A stretch of DNA of 64,000 nt from DATAEE01 sp036258175 (GCA_036258175.1 DATAEE010000027.1:1-64000); one strand, 5' to 3'; counted from the first letter of the stretch, positions 40,908 through 50,330 are shown. Notes: a model not told the origin generated them from the letters alone. Numbers and translations: made by a program.

Positions 40908-41276
40908 CTAACGTCGCCCATCGAGAGCGAGGCGCACGTCGCAGAGCAGCACGTCTTCGCTGATCGGCTTCCGGAGAAAGGCGAGCGCGCCTTTCTCCAG
41001 CGCCCGATCTCGCATCTGGTCCGTGCCGTAGGCGCTCATGAAGATGATCGGAATGCGCGGGTTGAGCACCGCCAGCTCGCGCTGCAGGTCGAGCCCGCTC
41101 ATCCCTGGCAACCGTACATCGAGGATGAGGCAGCCGGTCTCGTGATCGCCCTGCCGAAGGTACTCCTCCGCCGAACCGAACGTATCCGCCTCGAGTCCCG
41201 CCGACTGCAATAACCGCCGGAGCGCCCGTCGAATCGACTCGTCGTCATCCACGATCGTGACGAGTACTTCGCCCAT
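40908..41276 (-). CDS. Single-domain response regulator
   Basis: 122 residues, receiver domain only: acidic pair VDDDES, phospho-acceptor Asp in CLILDVRLPGMSG (about 55), Lys in FLRKPISE. No output domain. The ATG at 41276 follows AGAAGGA. It lies downstream of a FixJ-like regulator and a histidine kinase on the same strand, 92 bases behind, and may act as a phosphate sink or by protein contact. Confidence 0.88.
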   Translation of the reverse strand: MGEVLVTIVDDDESIRRALRRLLQSAGLEADTFGSAEEYLRQGDHETGCLILDVRLPGMSGLDLQRELAVLNPRIPIIFMSAYGTDQMRDRALEKGALAFLRKPISEDVLLCDVRLALDGRR

Positions 41277-41368
41277 TCCTTCTCCCGTCTCCGAGCCCAC
41301 AGATGACGAGCGCCGGCGCCGCCGATGCCGCGACTTTAGCAGTCGGCAGGGCGGACGGGAATTGGACC

Positions 41369-42007
41369 TTAGTCTGATCTGGCCTGTAGGATGCGCGACG
41401 GCGGAGGCAGGTGGTCCGCCATCCGTACGAGTTCCGCCAGCGAGCCGGCGTGCATCTTCTGCATCACCTGCGCCCGGTGGACTTTGACGGTTTTCTCCGA
41501 AATCCCGAGCTCGGCGGCGACCTGCTTGTTCAGGAGTCCTGTCACGACCAGGCGCATGACCTGCCGCTCCCGGGGGGTCAGGTCGTCGTACCGTCGGCGC
41601 AGCCCCGTCGCCTCCAATCGCTTGCGGAGCGCCTCGCGGTCGCGGTCGAGCGCCTTGCGAATCGCCTCGAGGAGCTCCTGCTCCCGGACCGGTTTGGTCA
41701 GGAATTCGGATGCGCCGGCTTTCATGGCGCGAACGGTCACGGGGATGTCCCCGTGACCCGTGAGGAAAATGATCGGCAGCGGCCGCTCGAACCCGGCCAG
41801 CTCCCGCTGCAGTTCGAGGCCGCTCGTGCCCGGCAGCCGCAAATCGAGGATGAGGCACTGCGGGCCGTCGACGCGAGACGCGCGGAGAAAGTCGTCCGCC
41901 GTCCCGAACGTCTGACAGGCAAACCCCACCGATCCCAGCAACCGCTTCAGCGCGGTTCTGACGGACGCGTCATCGTCGACGACGTAGACCGTCTGTTCAT
42001 CAGGCAC
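41369..42007 (-). CDS. FixJ/NarL-type response regulator
   Basis: 212 residues. Receiver domain (about 1-120) with VDDDASVR, phospho-acceptor in CLILDLRLPGTSG and Lys in FLTKPVRE; LuxR-type helix-turn-helix (about 140-200, LTPRERQVMRLVVTGLLNKQ). The TGHGDIPVTVRAMKAGA stretch is typical of FixJ. The GTG at 42007 overlaps the kinase stop, so the kinase and this regulator are coupled. Confidence 0.92.
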   Translation of the reverse strand: MPDEQTVYVVDDDASVRTALKRLLGSVGFACQTFGTADDFLRASRVDGPQCLILDLRLPGTSGLELQRELAGFERPLPIIFLTGHGDIPVTVRAMKAGASEFLTKPVREQELLEAIRKALDRDREALRKRLEATGLRRRYDDLTPRERQVMRLVVTGLLNKQVAAELGISEKTVKVHRAQVMQKMHAGSLAELVRMADHLPPPSRILQARSD

Positions 42008-44414
42008 TCGGCACCCCCTCAGCCGGAAGGACGATATGGAACGTTGCGCCGCCGGTCGGATTGGGGACGGCCCAGAGCCGTCCGCCATGGGCCAGAACGA
42101 TCGAGCGGGTGATGGCGAGACCCATGCCCATCCCCTCGGGTTTCGTCGTGAAAAACGGGTCGAAGATGCGCTCCGCCTCGCGCGGGTCGAGGCCGGTACC
42201 CGTATCGGACACGGCGACGAGCACGTCGCTCATCTCGCGCCAGGTCCGCAGGTGCAAGTGGCGCTCCCGGTCGACGTCGCGCATCGCATCCAGGCCGTTT
42301 ACGATCAAGTTGAAGATAACCTGCTGAAGCTGGATGCGATCTCCCATCACGCCCGGGAGGTTGCCGGCGAGATCGGTCGAGCACCGAACGTGCTGTCGAT
42401 CGGCGCGGCTCTGGGTGAGCGCGACCACTTCGCGAATGATCTGGTTGAGATCGATGGCCGTGTGCTCGACAGGGGTGTGCCGGAACAACTCGCGGGTCCG
42501 GCGAATGACTTCGCTCGCGCGATTACTGTCGGCGACGACATCCGTCAATGCGTCGCGGACGTCCCCGAGCTCGGCACCGCGTCCTTCGATCCAATGCATG
42601 CAGGCGTTCGCGTTCGCGACGATGGCGCACAGCGGCTGATCGATTTCGTGGGCGATCGACGCCGCGAGCTCGCCCAGTGCGGACATGCGGCTCATGCGCG
42701 CCAGCTCCATCTGCGCCCGGTGAAGCGCCTCTTCCGCCTCTTTGCGTTCCGTGATGTCGGTGGCGGTGCCGCTGGCGCGAACTGGCCGGGCGTCCACGCG
42801 CTGCACGATCGCACCTCTGGCCACAAACCACCTGGTGCTGCCGTCCTTGTGGAACACGCGGCACTCGAGCTCGACGGACGGCACGCGGCCGTCCACGTGA
42901 GCTTTCATCCGCCTGCGGGCCTGCTCGAGATCAGACGGATGAAACAGGCGCACCCATTCGACCGCAAATCGGCCAGGCCCCCGCGGGTCGAGGCCAAGGT
43001 CGGTGTAGATCGACGCATCAACATAGACCTGATTCGTCTGCAGATCCCAGTCCCACACGCCGACGCGTGCCGCCGACGTCGCGAGCGCGTAGCGGCGTTC
43101 GCTGTCCCGAAGCCGCTCCTCGGCGCGTGTCCGCTCCGTGACGTCCTGCACGATCGAAAGCCGCTTGTCGCCATCGCAGCGCACAACGCGCGCCTGGTAC
43201 GTGCGCTCCTCACCCTGAATGGGAAGCACATACTGCACGACCGATGGGTTGTGCTCGCTCGCAGTCGCGAACGCGGTGGCAAACTCCGCGGCGAGCGGCG
43301 GCGGAAGGACATCTTCGATCCGCTTGCCGAGGAAGTGGTCCGGCGACACGAGCAGCTTGCCCGGGTCCTGGGCGTGGTAGTCCAGGTACACACCGTCGGC
43401 TGTCTGCAGGAACATGAGATCCGGAATCGCATTGAGAATGGCGCTGTTGCGCGCTTGACTCTCCCGTAGCGCGGAATCCCATCGCGTCCGCGCCTCGCTC
43501 AACGCAGCGAGCAGCAGCAGCGGAATCGACGCAACGATCAGAAACACCTGGAGGGAGATGACGCTCGACACGGGCGTCGCGTTGACGAACGGCCCAACGC
43601 CGTCGCGCGCATTGGGAATCCACTGGAGCGCGACGACCGTCAGCGCTGCGGACAACCCGAACGGACCGAAGCGGACTGCGGCCCACAACAGCAGCGGGAG
43701 CGGCAGATACAGCAGCGCGGGAAGGCCGATGCTTCCCGCGGGGATCCAGCTGAAGGCGATCGCGTGTACGAGGAGCAACCCTGCCAGCAGACCGCAGAAC
43801 TCGAGCGCCCGCCCTGGACGTCGCCGCAGCTCGGCGATCGCCGCAGGCGCCAGGAAAATCACCGGTGCGAGCATTAACGTCGTGGTCACGTTCGACAGGA
43901 CGCGCGCGCGATAGGCCGACCAGAAGTTGGGCGCCCACCCGAGATTCATGTACAGGAACGCAGGCGCGAAGGAGGCCGCGATCGGCGCCGCAACGGCCGC
44001 AGCCACGAAGACGGCGGCGCCGCGCAGATCGGTTAAGTGCGGTTTCGAGCCCGCACAGAGCCGCATGATCCAGGCGGCCAGCAGCGCCTGAGAGGCGTTG
44101 CCCACGAAGCTGACCGCTTGCGCGCCGAGCACGAGGCCATTCTGCGTGTGGGCCGCCATGTGGCCGGTGAGGGCGGCCGCGAGCGCCGGGATCCAGAAGC
44201 TCGTTGGCAGCAGCAGCAAAACGGCCAGAAGAATCGCGTTCGGCGGCCAGAGGAAACCGATGCCGCTCTGAGGGAGCCGGAGCGCAAAGCCTGCGTGCGT
44301 AGCGAGATAGATGGAGACCGCGACGGAAAGGATCGTCCCGAGGACGCGCAGACGCACTCGGACCGAAGCCGCGTCCGCGGATCCGTAGGGGGCCCGGATT
44401 GCGACATCGCTCAC
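42000..44414 (-). CDS. MASE1-PAS-PAS sensor histidine kinase
   Basis: 804 residues with a GTG start. An N-terminal MASE1-like membrane domain of about eight to ten helices (about 22-305) is followed by two PAS domains (about 320-435, 440-565) and the kinase core. The phosphorylated His is in SIAHEIDQPLCAIVANAN, the G-boxes are DTGTGLDPREAERIFDPFF and GMGMGLAITRSIV. It would sense a membrane or intracellular signal and phosphorylate the FixJ-like regulator encoded next. The HEIDQPL box is of the FixL-like family; no haem-binding PAS was confirmed. Confidence 0.92.
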   Translation of the reverse strand: MSDVAIRAPYGSADAASVRVRLRVLGTILSVAVSIYLATHAGFALRLPQSGIGFLWPPNAILLAVLLLLPTSFWIPALAAALTGHMAAHTQNGLVLGAQAVSFVGNASQALLAAWIMRLCAGSKPHLTDLRGAAVFVAAAVAAPIAASFAPAFLYMNLGWAPNFWSAYRARVLSNVTTTLMLAPVIFLAPAAIAELRRRPGRALEFCGLLAGLLLVHAIAFSWIPAGSIGLPALLYLPLPLLLWAAVRFGPFGLSAALTVVALQWIPNARDGVGPFVNATPVSSVISLQVFLIVASIPLLLLAALSEARTRWDSALRESQARNSAILNAIPDLMFLQTADGVYLDYHAQDPGKLLVSPDHFLGKRIEDVLPPPLAAEFATAFATASEHNPSVVQYVLPIQGEERTYQARVVRCDGDKRLSIVQDVTERTRAEERLRDSERRYALATSAARVGVWDWDLQTNQVYVDASIYTDLGLDPRGPGRFAVEWVRLFHPSDLEQARRRMKAHVDGRVPSVELECRVFHKDGSTRWFVARGAIVQRVDARPVRASGTATDITERKEAEEALHRAQMELARMSRMSALGELAASIAHEIDQPLCAIVANANACMHWIEGRGAELGDVRDALTDVVADSNRASEVIRRTRELFRHTPVEHTAIDLNQIIREVVALTQSRADRQHVRCSTDLAGNLPGVMGDRIQLQQVIFNLIVNGLDAMRDVDRERHLHLRTWREMSDVLVAVSDTGTGLDPREAERIFDPFFTTKPEGMGMGLAITRSIVLAHGGRLWAVPNPTGGATFHIVLPAEGVPSA

Positions 44415-44583
44415 GCCCGTTTTGCTCCAACGAGCCTGCCGCCTCCGCCGCTCGCAGGCCGGACGGGTGCAGAGCCTCTCACCGTGACTTCAGAACGTCA
44501 GTCCATTCTATATCGCGCGGTCAGCCTCGCGGATTCGTCAAGTACCCGGTTGTGCCGGGCGGTGTTTGCGGTAGCATCAGCGC

Positions 44584-44973
44584 GTGACCACACACTATGA
44601 CGATCGCCGCCAAGTTTTGGATCGCCGCCGCGCCGCGCGGGGCGGACGGCGGGATGGCGACCGGCCAGGGGCCGCTCCCCTGGTTCTCGTGGCCGACGAC
44701 GATGCGGGTAGTGCCGCGCGGTCGGAAGCTATCCTTTGCCGGCTCCGATTCGCGGTGGCGCCGGCGGCGAGCGTCGAGGAAGCCGTTCGAGTGATGCGCG
44801 CGCTACGGCCCGAAGTTGTCGTCGCCCGGCTTCGAGACAACGAACGGTTGAAGTACGAAATGCGTAAGGATCCCATCACGGCCGATATACCGGTTGTCGA
44901 AATAAACGACGGTGCGGCCGAACCTGAACACTTTGTCGAGGAAGTGCGGGCTGCTCTAAGGCCGCCGCCCTAA
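44584..44973 (+). CDS. Receiver-like protein lacking the phospho-acceptor Asp
   Basis: 129 residues, GTG start, no clear ribosome site. A basic N-terminus (RRQVLDRRRAARGGRR) precedes a receiver-like fold: ADDDAGSAARSEAILCRL matches the acidic pair, but the third strand reads PEVVVARLRDN with Ala where the phosphorylated Asp is expected. It is likely a pseudo-receiver not controlled by phosphorylation. It lies alone, divergent from the kinase operon. Confidence 0.65.
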   Translation: MTTHYDDRRQVLDRRRAARGGRRDGDRPGAAPLVLVADDDAGSAARSEAILCRLRFAVAPAASVEEAVRVMRALRPEVVVARLRDNERLKYEMRKDPITADIPVVEINDGAAEPEHFVEEVRAALRPPP

Positions 44974-45043
44974 CTTTGCGATAACAAAGGGGTTCGTGCT
45001 ACTCTGACCGGGTAGCGCCGGCTCCCCGGCCGAAACAGCTGCA

Positions 45044-46114
45044 GTGAGCAGACCCAACCCGCTCGAGGTGAACCTCGGGCTCGTGCCGCGCGCGCGTGTC
45101 GATATCGTCGATCCGCGGCCCTCGCTTTCGGCCGCCGACCGCGTGGCCCTCAAGCCCTTTTCCCGGTGTCTTTACTGGTCCAGCCACACCACTGCGGGGT
45201 TCCTCGAACGGGCCCTCGCCGCGCGGCTGATGCGACGGAAAGCCACTGTCGGGTATCTCGACGCGTTCCGCGCCCTGTTCCCCGAAGACGGCGGCTACGA
45301 GCACGATCGCCTGGACCAGCGCACTGAGCTGGCGCCCGAGCAGCGTCTCATCGAACCGAGGAACGCCGACTCGCACCTCGCCTTCATCGCCGCCGGGCTG
45401 CGCACCTGCGTCAGCTTCCCGAATCGGGCCAACGAGCCGGTGCGCTTCGTCGACCTCGACGGTATGCACGCCGGCCAACCGCGTCAGCGCCTGACCCGGA
45501 TCATCGGTTATCAGCGGGAAGAGGAGATCGAGCGCATCCGGATTGAGGTGCCGGTCTCGGCGCATCCGGTCGACTCGATCAACCTGAAGGATCCCAGGCT
45601 GGGCATCTACGAGCAGCTGAACGCTCTCATCGAGCGGCACGACCTGACGAAAGGGCGTCTCAGGATGGCGCTCGATCACGGGGAGCGCCACGCGGGGTTG
45701 ACGGTCAACGAGTACGAAACGCTGCTCATGCGCTACGACCTCGCCGAGGTGCTGCGGAACCCGCTGCGGTTCGCCGCGCAGCAGGCGCGGAACGCGCTGA
45801 AGGACCCGCGCTCGGTGCCCGTCAAGACGCTCGGCTACGCGAAATACGATCTCGTCCGCGTGGTCAACCAGGTGGTCGACGCGCTCGGCCTGCGCGAGTC
45901 GGTCGTCGAGCGCTTGGTCTCGCGCGCGCTAGCCGCGCCGGCGGCGCGGTTCCTGCGCATGAAGCGCCGGGTGGACCTGCTCGTCTCGGACACCAACGGT
46001 GACGGCCACGCCAGGCTCATCGAGGGGACCTATCAGAGCCCGATCCTCGTCCAGTGGCACCGCGCGCCGCATCAGGCCCGCTTCCTGGACGTCACGCTCA
46101 CACGCCTGCTGTGA
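45044..46114 (+). CDS. YjbQ/UPF0047-related protein of unknown function
   Basis: 356 residues, GTG start. The first half resembles the YjbQ fold: SSHTTAGFLERAL, then NADSHLAFIAAGLRTCVSFP and VRFVDLDGMHAGQPRQRL. The second half (from about 165) has a variant HAGLTVNEYE and no clear match. YjbQ proteins can make thiamin phosphate in vitro; their main role is unknown. The stop overlaps the start of the next gene (GTGA). Confidence 0.55.
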   Translation: MSRPNPLEVNLGLVPRARVDIVDPRPSLSAADRVALKPFSRCLYWSSHTTAGFLERALAARLMRRKATVGYLDAFRALFPEDGGYEHDRLDQRTELAPEQRLIEPRNADSHLAFIAAGLRTCVSFPNRANEPVRFVDLDGMHAGQPRQRLTRIIGYQREEEIERIRIEVPVSAHPVDSINLKDPRLGIYEQLNALIERHDLTKGRLRMALDHGERHAGLTVNEYETLLMRYDLAEVLRNPLRFAAQQARNALKDPRSVPVKTLGYAKYDLVRVVNQVVDALGLRESVVERLVSRALAAPAARFLRMKRRVDLLVSDTNGDGHARLIEGTYQSPILVQWHRAPHQARFLDVTLTRLL

Positions 46115-46395
46115 CCGACGAGGAACGCGACGAAATTCTCCGGCTGCTCGCGAGCTATGACGACATGACGCGCGCGATCATGACGCTCGTCAAGCTCGTA
46201 CACGCCGCGCCCGACATCGAGCTGGACACGAAGCACGCGAGCCTGGTCGCGGAGGTCGCCGCGCTGGCGCCCGTGTGGCGTAGCCACGCCGCGACCGCGC
46301 GCGCGAAGCTTCTGCTGGAGCGACGCCAGAGAGCCGCAGATCCGCCGTCGGACGCCTACCACGGCGTCGAGCGGCGGCGATCTTGGGAAGAATGA
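46111..46395 (+). CDS. Small helical protein of unknown function
   Basis: 94 residues, mostly helical (DEERDEILRLLASYDDMTRA), ending in a charged GVERRRSWEE tail. The GTG at 46111 overlaps the stop of the YjbQ-like gene, so it is translated with it. No family recognised. Confidence 0.6.
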   Translation: MTDEERDEILRLLASYDDMTRAIMTLVKLVHAAPDIELDTKHASLVAEVAALAPVWRSHAATARAKLLLERRQRAADPPSDAYHGVERRRSWEE

Positions 46396-46425
46396 CGTAG
46401 GCCCGACCTGAAGGTCGGGCCTACG
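46396..46425. repeat. 30-base palindrome between convergent genes
   Basis: CGTAGGCCCGACCT and its exact reverse complement flank a GA centre. It starts right after the stop of the gene ending at 46395 and reaches five bases into the end of the minus-strand gene. Same CCT-GA-AGG centre as the copies at 3287-3346 and same GTAG/CTAC ends as 29333-29362. Confidence 0.85.
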
Positions 46426-46912
46426 GTGTCGTCTTGCGGGTTTCGAAATCCACGGGATTCAACGGCACGTCCCAGTGCGCGTCGAGAATCTCGAACCGCC
46501 GCGCCTCTTCCTTCCTGAACTTCGCCTGGTCGGGATACAGCTTCTTGACGATCTCTTCCTCGGACGGCCCCGGCGCCGGTTCGCGCGCGACGAGCTCCAC
46601 GGCGAACGTCCAGTCGGCGCGTCCATCGCCGTGATAGCGCGGCGCGTAGGTGCGGACGGCCGAATAGGCCCCGCCCTGCATCCGCGCCTTCAGCACGGGA
46701 TAGTGATTGCGCTGAAAGAGATCGAGAAACTCGTCCTGGTGACCCCACTTCACTTTGTAGAAGTACCAGGTTGTGACTTCGCGGGCCTGAGAACCCTGGG
46801 TTCCAGAGGTTCCAGAGGTTCCAGGGGTTCCAGGGGTTCCAGGGGTTCTTGGGTTCCCTGATGTTCCAATCGTTCCGGCGAAGAGCATGGCTGCGAGCGC
46901 GAAGTAGCGCAT
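46421..46912 (-). CDS. Secreted protein with a Gly-Thr-Pro repeat linker
   Basis: 163 residues. The signal peptide (MRYFALAAMLFAGTIGTSG) runs straight into a collagen-like linker of GTP/GTS triplets made by a 9-base repeat at 46799-46866. The mature domain (about 45-163, TTWYFYKVKWGHQDEFLDLFQ) resembles a small alpha/beta ferredoxin-like fold, as in NIPSNAP- or ABM-like proteins. Function unknown. ATG at 46912 chosen as the signal peptide start. Confidence 0.68.
   Translation of the reverse strand: MRYFALAAMLFAGTIGTSGNPRTPGTPGTPGTSGTSGTQGSQAREVTTWYFYKVKWGHQDEFLDLFQRNHYPVLKARMQGGAYSAVRTYAPRYHGDGRADWTFAVELVAREPAPGPSEEEIVKKLYPDQAKFRKEEARRFEILDAHWDVPLNPVDFETRKTTP
46799..46866. repeat. 9-base minisatellite (GGTTCCAGG units)
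   Basis: About seven tandem units, plus-strand form GGTTCCAGR or GGTTCCAGG, with drift at the edges. On the coding strand they give repeated Gly-Thr-Pro/Ser. A unit of nine keeps the frame when copy number changes. Confidence 0.85.
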
Positions 46913-46940
46913 GGTGGCGGCTCCGTGACACGGCATACTC

Positions 46941-47140
46941 TCACACCTTGCCCTCGCACAGTTTCAAGCCGGCTTCGACGAGCGGGGCGAGACCGCGAGG
47001 CCTCCGCGGCAATGGGGGCCACGTGCGCTCGCGTCCTTCATCCTCAATCTGTTTCAGTTCTGCCGCGGTCAGCCCGCGCGCCTCGAGGCGCAGCCGGCCA
47101 GCAACCCGAGGAACGCCGCCAGGGCTGCACGGTTTGCCAT
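46941..47140 (-). pseudogene. Possible frameshifted small lipoprotein gene
   Basis: An ATG at 47140, five bases behind the permease stop, starts MANRAALAAFLGLLAGCA, a lipoprotein signal with lipobox, but stops after 23 codons. The next frame continues plausibly (GLTAAELKQIEDEGRERTWP to about 46944). One base change near 47085 would join them. Low confidence. Confidence 0.3.
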
Positions 47141-47145
47141 GCGAG

Positions 47146-49779
47146 CTACTCGTGCCGCAGCGCGGTGACCGGGTCGAGCCGCGTCGCGCGTCGCGCCGGC
47201 CACAAGCAAGCCGCAAGCGCGACTGCAACCAGTAGCACCGCAATCGAGGCGAGGGTTGCTGGATCGGTGGTGCTCGTCTGCATCAGGAAGCTTTGCAGCA
47301 GTCTCCCGATGACGAGCGCGCCGCCAAAGCCGGCCACCAGCCCTGCTCCAAGTGGAAGAAGCGCCTGTCGGACGAACAGCCGTACGACGTCGCCTCTCTG
47401 TGCGCCGAGCGCCATGCGGACGCCGATCTCCTGCGTGCGCTGCCTCACCGAGTACGCGGTCATTGCGTAGAGTCCGACGGCCGACACGGCGAGCGCGACA
47501 GCGGCAAAGACGGCGAACATCAAGCCAAAGACGCGATGCGCCCAGCGCGACTGCCCCTCCAGCACGCGCAGAGAAATGATGCCGGACACCGCCAGCTCGG
47601 GATCCAGCGCCTGGACTTCCTGCCGGACGAGTGCGGCAAGGCCCTCTGGCGCTGGGCCGCGCACAAGCAGCGTCGCGAAGGGTCGAAGGTCCGCACGCAT
47701 CGGGACGTAGGCGACCGGATCGAGCTCCTGCAGATCGACCGGCTGCTGCTGACGGATCGACGGCGACACGCCGACGATGGTCAGCCACGGAGGTTGGGCA
47801 CCCGCGGCGACAGGGTCTGACAGTCGGATGCGCCGGCCGAGCGGCTCCTCGTTCGGGAAGTGCAGTCCGGCGAGGCGTTCATTCACGATGACGGTCTCCT
47901 GCCCGGGCGTACCGTCAAGCGCGGTGAACGCCCGCCCTCGCAGCAGCGGCACACCCAACGCCTCGAAGTACTCAGGACCGATCGCAACGAAGGACACGTT
48001 CGGCGTGGTCCCGTCTTTCGGCGGAGGACGTCCGTCAACGGTCAGCGTACGGCGGCGGGCTCCCGCGAACGGCACATTACTTGTGAGCGAGGCAGATGCG
48101 ATCGGCCCTATTCCCTGCAGCCGCTCCATCAGACGGTCGTAGAAGACCGTCCACTGCTCTCGCGGGTATCTCTGAACCGGCAGCGTCACACCCATCGCCA
48201 CAACGTGCGAGCCGTCCACGACCTCGTCTGCCCGATGGAGCGCGAGAAAGCTCCGCATCATGAGGCCAGCACCCGCCAGCAGCACGAGCGTGAACGCGAG
48301 CTCTATGCCAATAAGCCCGCGCATCCAGCGCCGGGATCGGGCGCTCCCGAACGCGGTCCGGCCGGATTCCTTCAGGACGTCGTACACGCCGCTCCTGGAC
48401 AGGTGGAGCGCCGGCACGAGCCCGAAGATCAACCCGCTGCCCAGACACGCGGCCGCCATGAAACCAATCACTCGTGTATCCATCGTCCACTGGATGTTGT
48501 ATGGAAAGTTGATTCCGTGAACGTGACTCACGAAGGCGCGCAGACCGACGAACGCGAGCACGAAGCCCAGAATGCCGGCGACGATGAGCAGCAGCGCGCT
48601 CTCGACGAGCAGCTGCCGGACGATCCGCCACCTGGTCGCGCCGAGCGACGCCCGCATCGCCATCTCCCGCTGCCGGAATGCCGCCCGCGCGAGCAACAGG
48701 TTCGCGATATTCGCGCACGCGATCAACAGCACGAACCCGACGGCGCCGAGGAGCGCCGCGAAAATCCTTCGTCCGGCGCTGCTGTCGACAAATGGCGTGA
48801 CCGTCGCGCCCAGCTCCTTGTTCGTGTCTGGAAACGCAGCGGCGAGACGCTTCGCTACTGCTGTCAACTCCGTCTGCGCCTCGGGTAGCTCCTTCCGGAT
48901 AGCGAGACGTGCGAAGACGCTCAGCGTCCTGGCGTCGCGCTTCTGTCTCGCCAGGCCGGGCATGTGCGCGAGGGGCTGCCAGATATCGGATACGACGGGG
49001 AATCTGAACCCCTCCGGCATGACGCCGACGACCACCGCCGGCACACCGTTGACGCGAATCGTCCGGCCGACGACGGCGGGGTCGTTGCTGTAGCGTCCAT
49101 TCCAGACGCGATAGCCGAGAATGACGACCGGCGGAGCCTCCGGACGATCGTCCTCGGGACGAAAATCCCGGCCGAGCATCGGGCGATCGCCGACCAGCCG
49201 GAAGGCGTTCCACGACAGATACGAGCCAGAGAAGCGATCGGGCGCGGCAGTCTCGTCGGCGACGATCAGCTGCGTGTCGCTATAGGCGGCGACGCCGTCG
49301 AACACCGTTGTCGACGCGCGCCAGTCCTCGAAATCCGCGAACGACACGGGCAGCGACCGCCCGGCCGCGTTGCGGCTGTTCAGACGCACGACGCGATCCG
49401 GCTCGTCGACGGGCAGCCCTCGCGACAACGCGTTCACGACGGTGAACACGGTGCCATTGACCCCAATCCCGAGCGCCAGCGTCGTGACCGCTACGAGCGT
49501 AAACGCGCGGTCCTTCAACAACAGACGCGCGGCGAAGCGCAGATCCTGGCCGACGTCCTGGAGCCAGGACGGGATCCACACGTCGCGCGCCCGCTCGCGC
49601 GCCAGCAGGACATTGCCGAGCGCGCGGCGTGACTGGAGCGCAGCCTCGGCCGGCGTCAGGCCGCGGCGCTCCAGCTCTTCTTCCTTCAGCTCGCGATGAT
49701 GCTCGATCTCTTCAGCGAGGTCGGCCTCGAGTCGCCGCCGGCGAACGACATACCACGCGCGGCGAAGGAACTCGCGCAT
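47146..49779 (-). CDS. ADOP-family ABC transporter permease (MacB-like)
   Basis: 877 residues. The cytoplasmic N-terminal segment (MREFLRRAWYVVRRRRLEAD with LAEEIEHHRELKEEEL) is typical of acidobacterial duplicated orphan permeases, which have two MacB-type halves in one chain (helix + periplasmic core + FtsX domain, about 75-430 and 430-877). The FtsX ends are seen as LLARAAFRQREMAMRASLGATR and RTQEIGVRMALGAQRGDV. No ATPase is encoded beside it, as usual for ADOP. It starts four bases after its PadR regulator. Confidence 0.92.
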   Translation of the reverse strand: MREFLRRAWYVVRRRRLEADLAEEIEHHRELKEEELERRGLTPAEAALQSRRALGNVLLARERARDVWIPSWLQDVGQDLRFAARLLLKDRAFTLVAVTTLALGIGVNGTVFTVVNALSRGLPVDEPDRVVRLNSRNAAGRSLPVSFADFEDWRASTTVFDGVAAYSDTQLIVADETAAPDRFSGSYLSWNAFRLVGDRPMLGRDFRPEDDRPEAPPVVILGYRVWNGRYSNDPAVVGRTIRVNGVPAVVVGVMPEGFRFPVVSDIWQPLAHMPGLARQKRDARTLSVFARLAIRKELPEAQTELTAVAKRLAAAFPDTNKELGATVTPFVDSSAGRRIFAALLGAVGFVLLIACANIANLLLARAAFRQREMAMRASLGATRWRIVRQLLVESALLLIVAGILGFVLAFVGLRAFVSHVHGINFPYNIQWTMDTRVIGFMAAACLGSGLIFGLVPALHLSRSGVYDVLKESGRTAFGSARSRRWMRGLIGIELAFTLVLLAGAGLMMRSFLALHRADEVVDGSHVVAMGVTLPVQRYPREQWTVFYDRLMERLQGIGPIASASLTSNVPFAGARRRTLTVDGRPPPKDGTTPNVSFVAIGPEYFEALGVPLLRGRAFTALDGTPGQETVIVNERLAGLHFPNEEPLGRRIRLSDPVAAGAQPPWLTIVGVSPSIRQQQPVDLQELDPVAYVPMRADLRPFATLLVRGPAPEGLAALVRQEVQALDPELAVSGIISLRVLEGQSRWAHRVFGLMFAVFAAVALAVSAVGLYAMTAYSVRQRTQEIGVRMALGAQRGDVVRLFVRQALLPLGAGLVAGFGGALVIGRLLQSFLMQTSTTDPATLASIAVLLVAVALAACLWPARRATRLDPVTALRHE

Positions 49780-49783
49780 CGCC

Positions 49784-50119
49784 TCAGGCCGTATCCAGAA
49801 CTTTGTGGATGGCGAGGATGAGCCGATCGAACTCCTTTCGTTCGACCGCGAGCTGCTTGCGGCCGGCGGCGGTGACCGTGTAGTAGCGCGCGCGTCGATT
49901 GTTTTCCGACGCGCCCCACTCAGCCTTGACCCAGCCTTTCAGGAGCAGCCGCTGCAGCGCAGGATAGAGGGAGCTCTCACCTACCTGCAGCACGTCTTCG
50001 GACACGACCTGGATGTGCTGCGCGATGCCGTATCCGTGCTTCGAGCCGGGTCCGAGCGCCTTGAGGATCAGCAACTCGAGCGTGCCGGGCAACAGATCGG
50101 CCGCCTCGGTCCTTCCCAT
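49784..50119 (-). CDS. PadR-family transcriptional regulator
   Basis: 111 residues, a single winged-helix PadR_N domain: LPGTLELLILKALGPGSKHGYGI, SSLYPALQRLLLKGWV and RRARYYTVTAAGRKQL. It is co-transcribed with the ADOP permease and probably represses it, as in related pairs. Confidence 0.92.
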   Translation of the reverse strand: MGRTEAADLLPGTLELLILKALGPGSKHGYGIAQHIQVVSEDVLQVGESSLYPALQRLLLKGWVKAEWGASENNRRARYYTVTAAGRKQLAVERKEFDRLILAIHKVLDTA

Positions 50120-50330
50120 CGTCTGCCGATGGGAGGATGGATCAACGCGGCGGTCGTGTCAAGCGATCAGCTTTTTCAGAACTCTTCAGCCGTCGCTCAC
50201 GACCTGGCCACGCACTCTCCGTACCGGTCGGGTTGAGGATCGGGACGATGACCCCGATCGGTCGCAAATAAACAATCGATCTCACGTCGGTCAGGGATTG
50301 AACCGATAAGAAAATATTGCAGAGGTGCAC

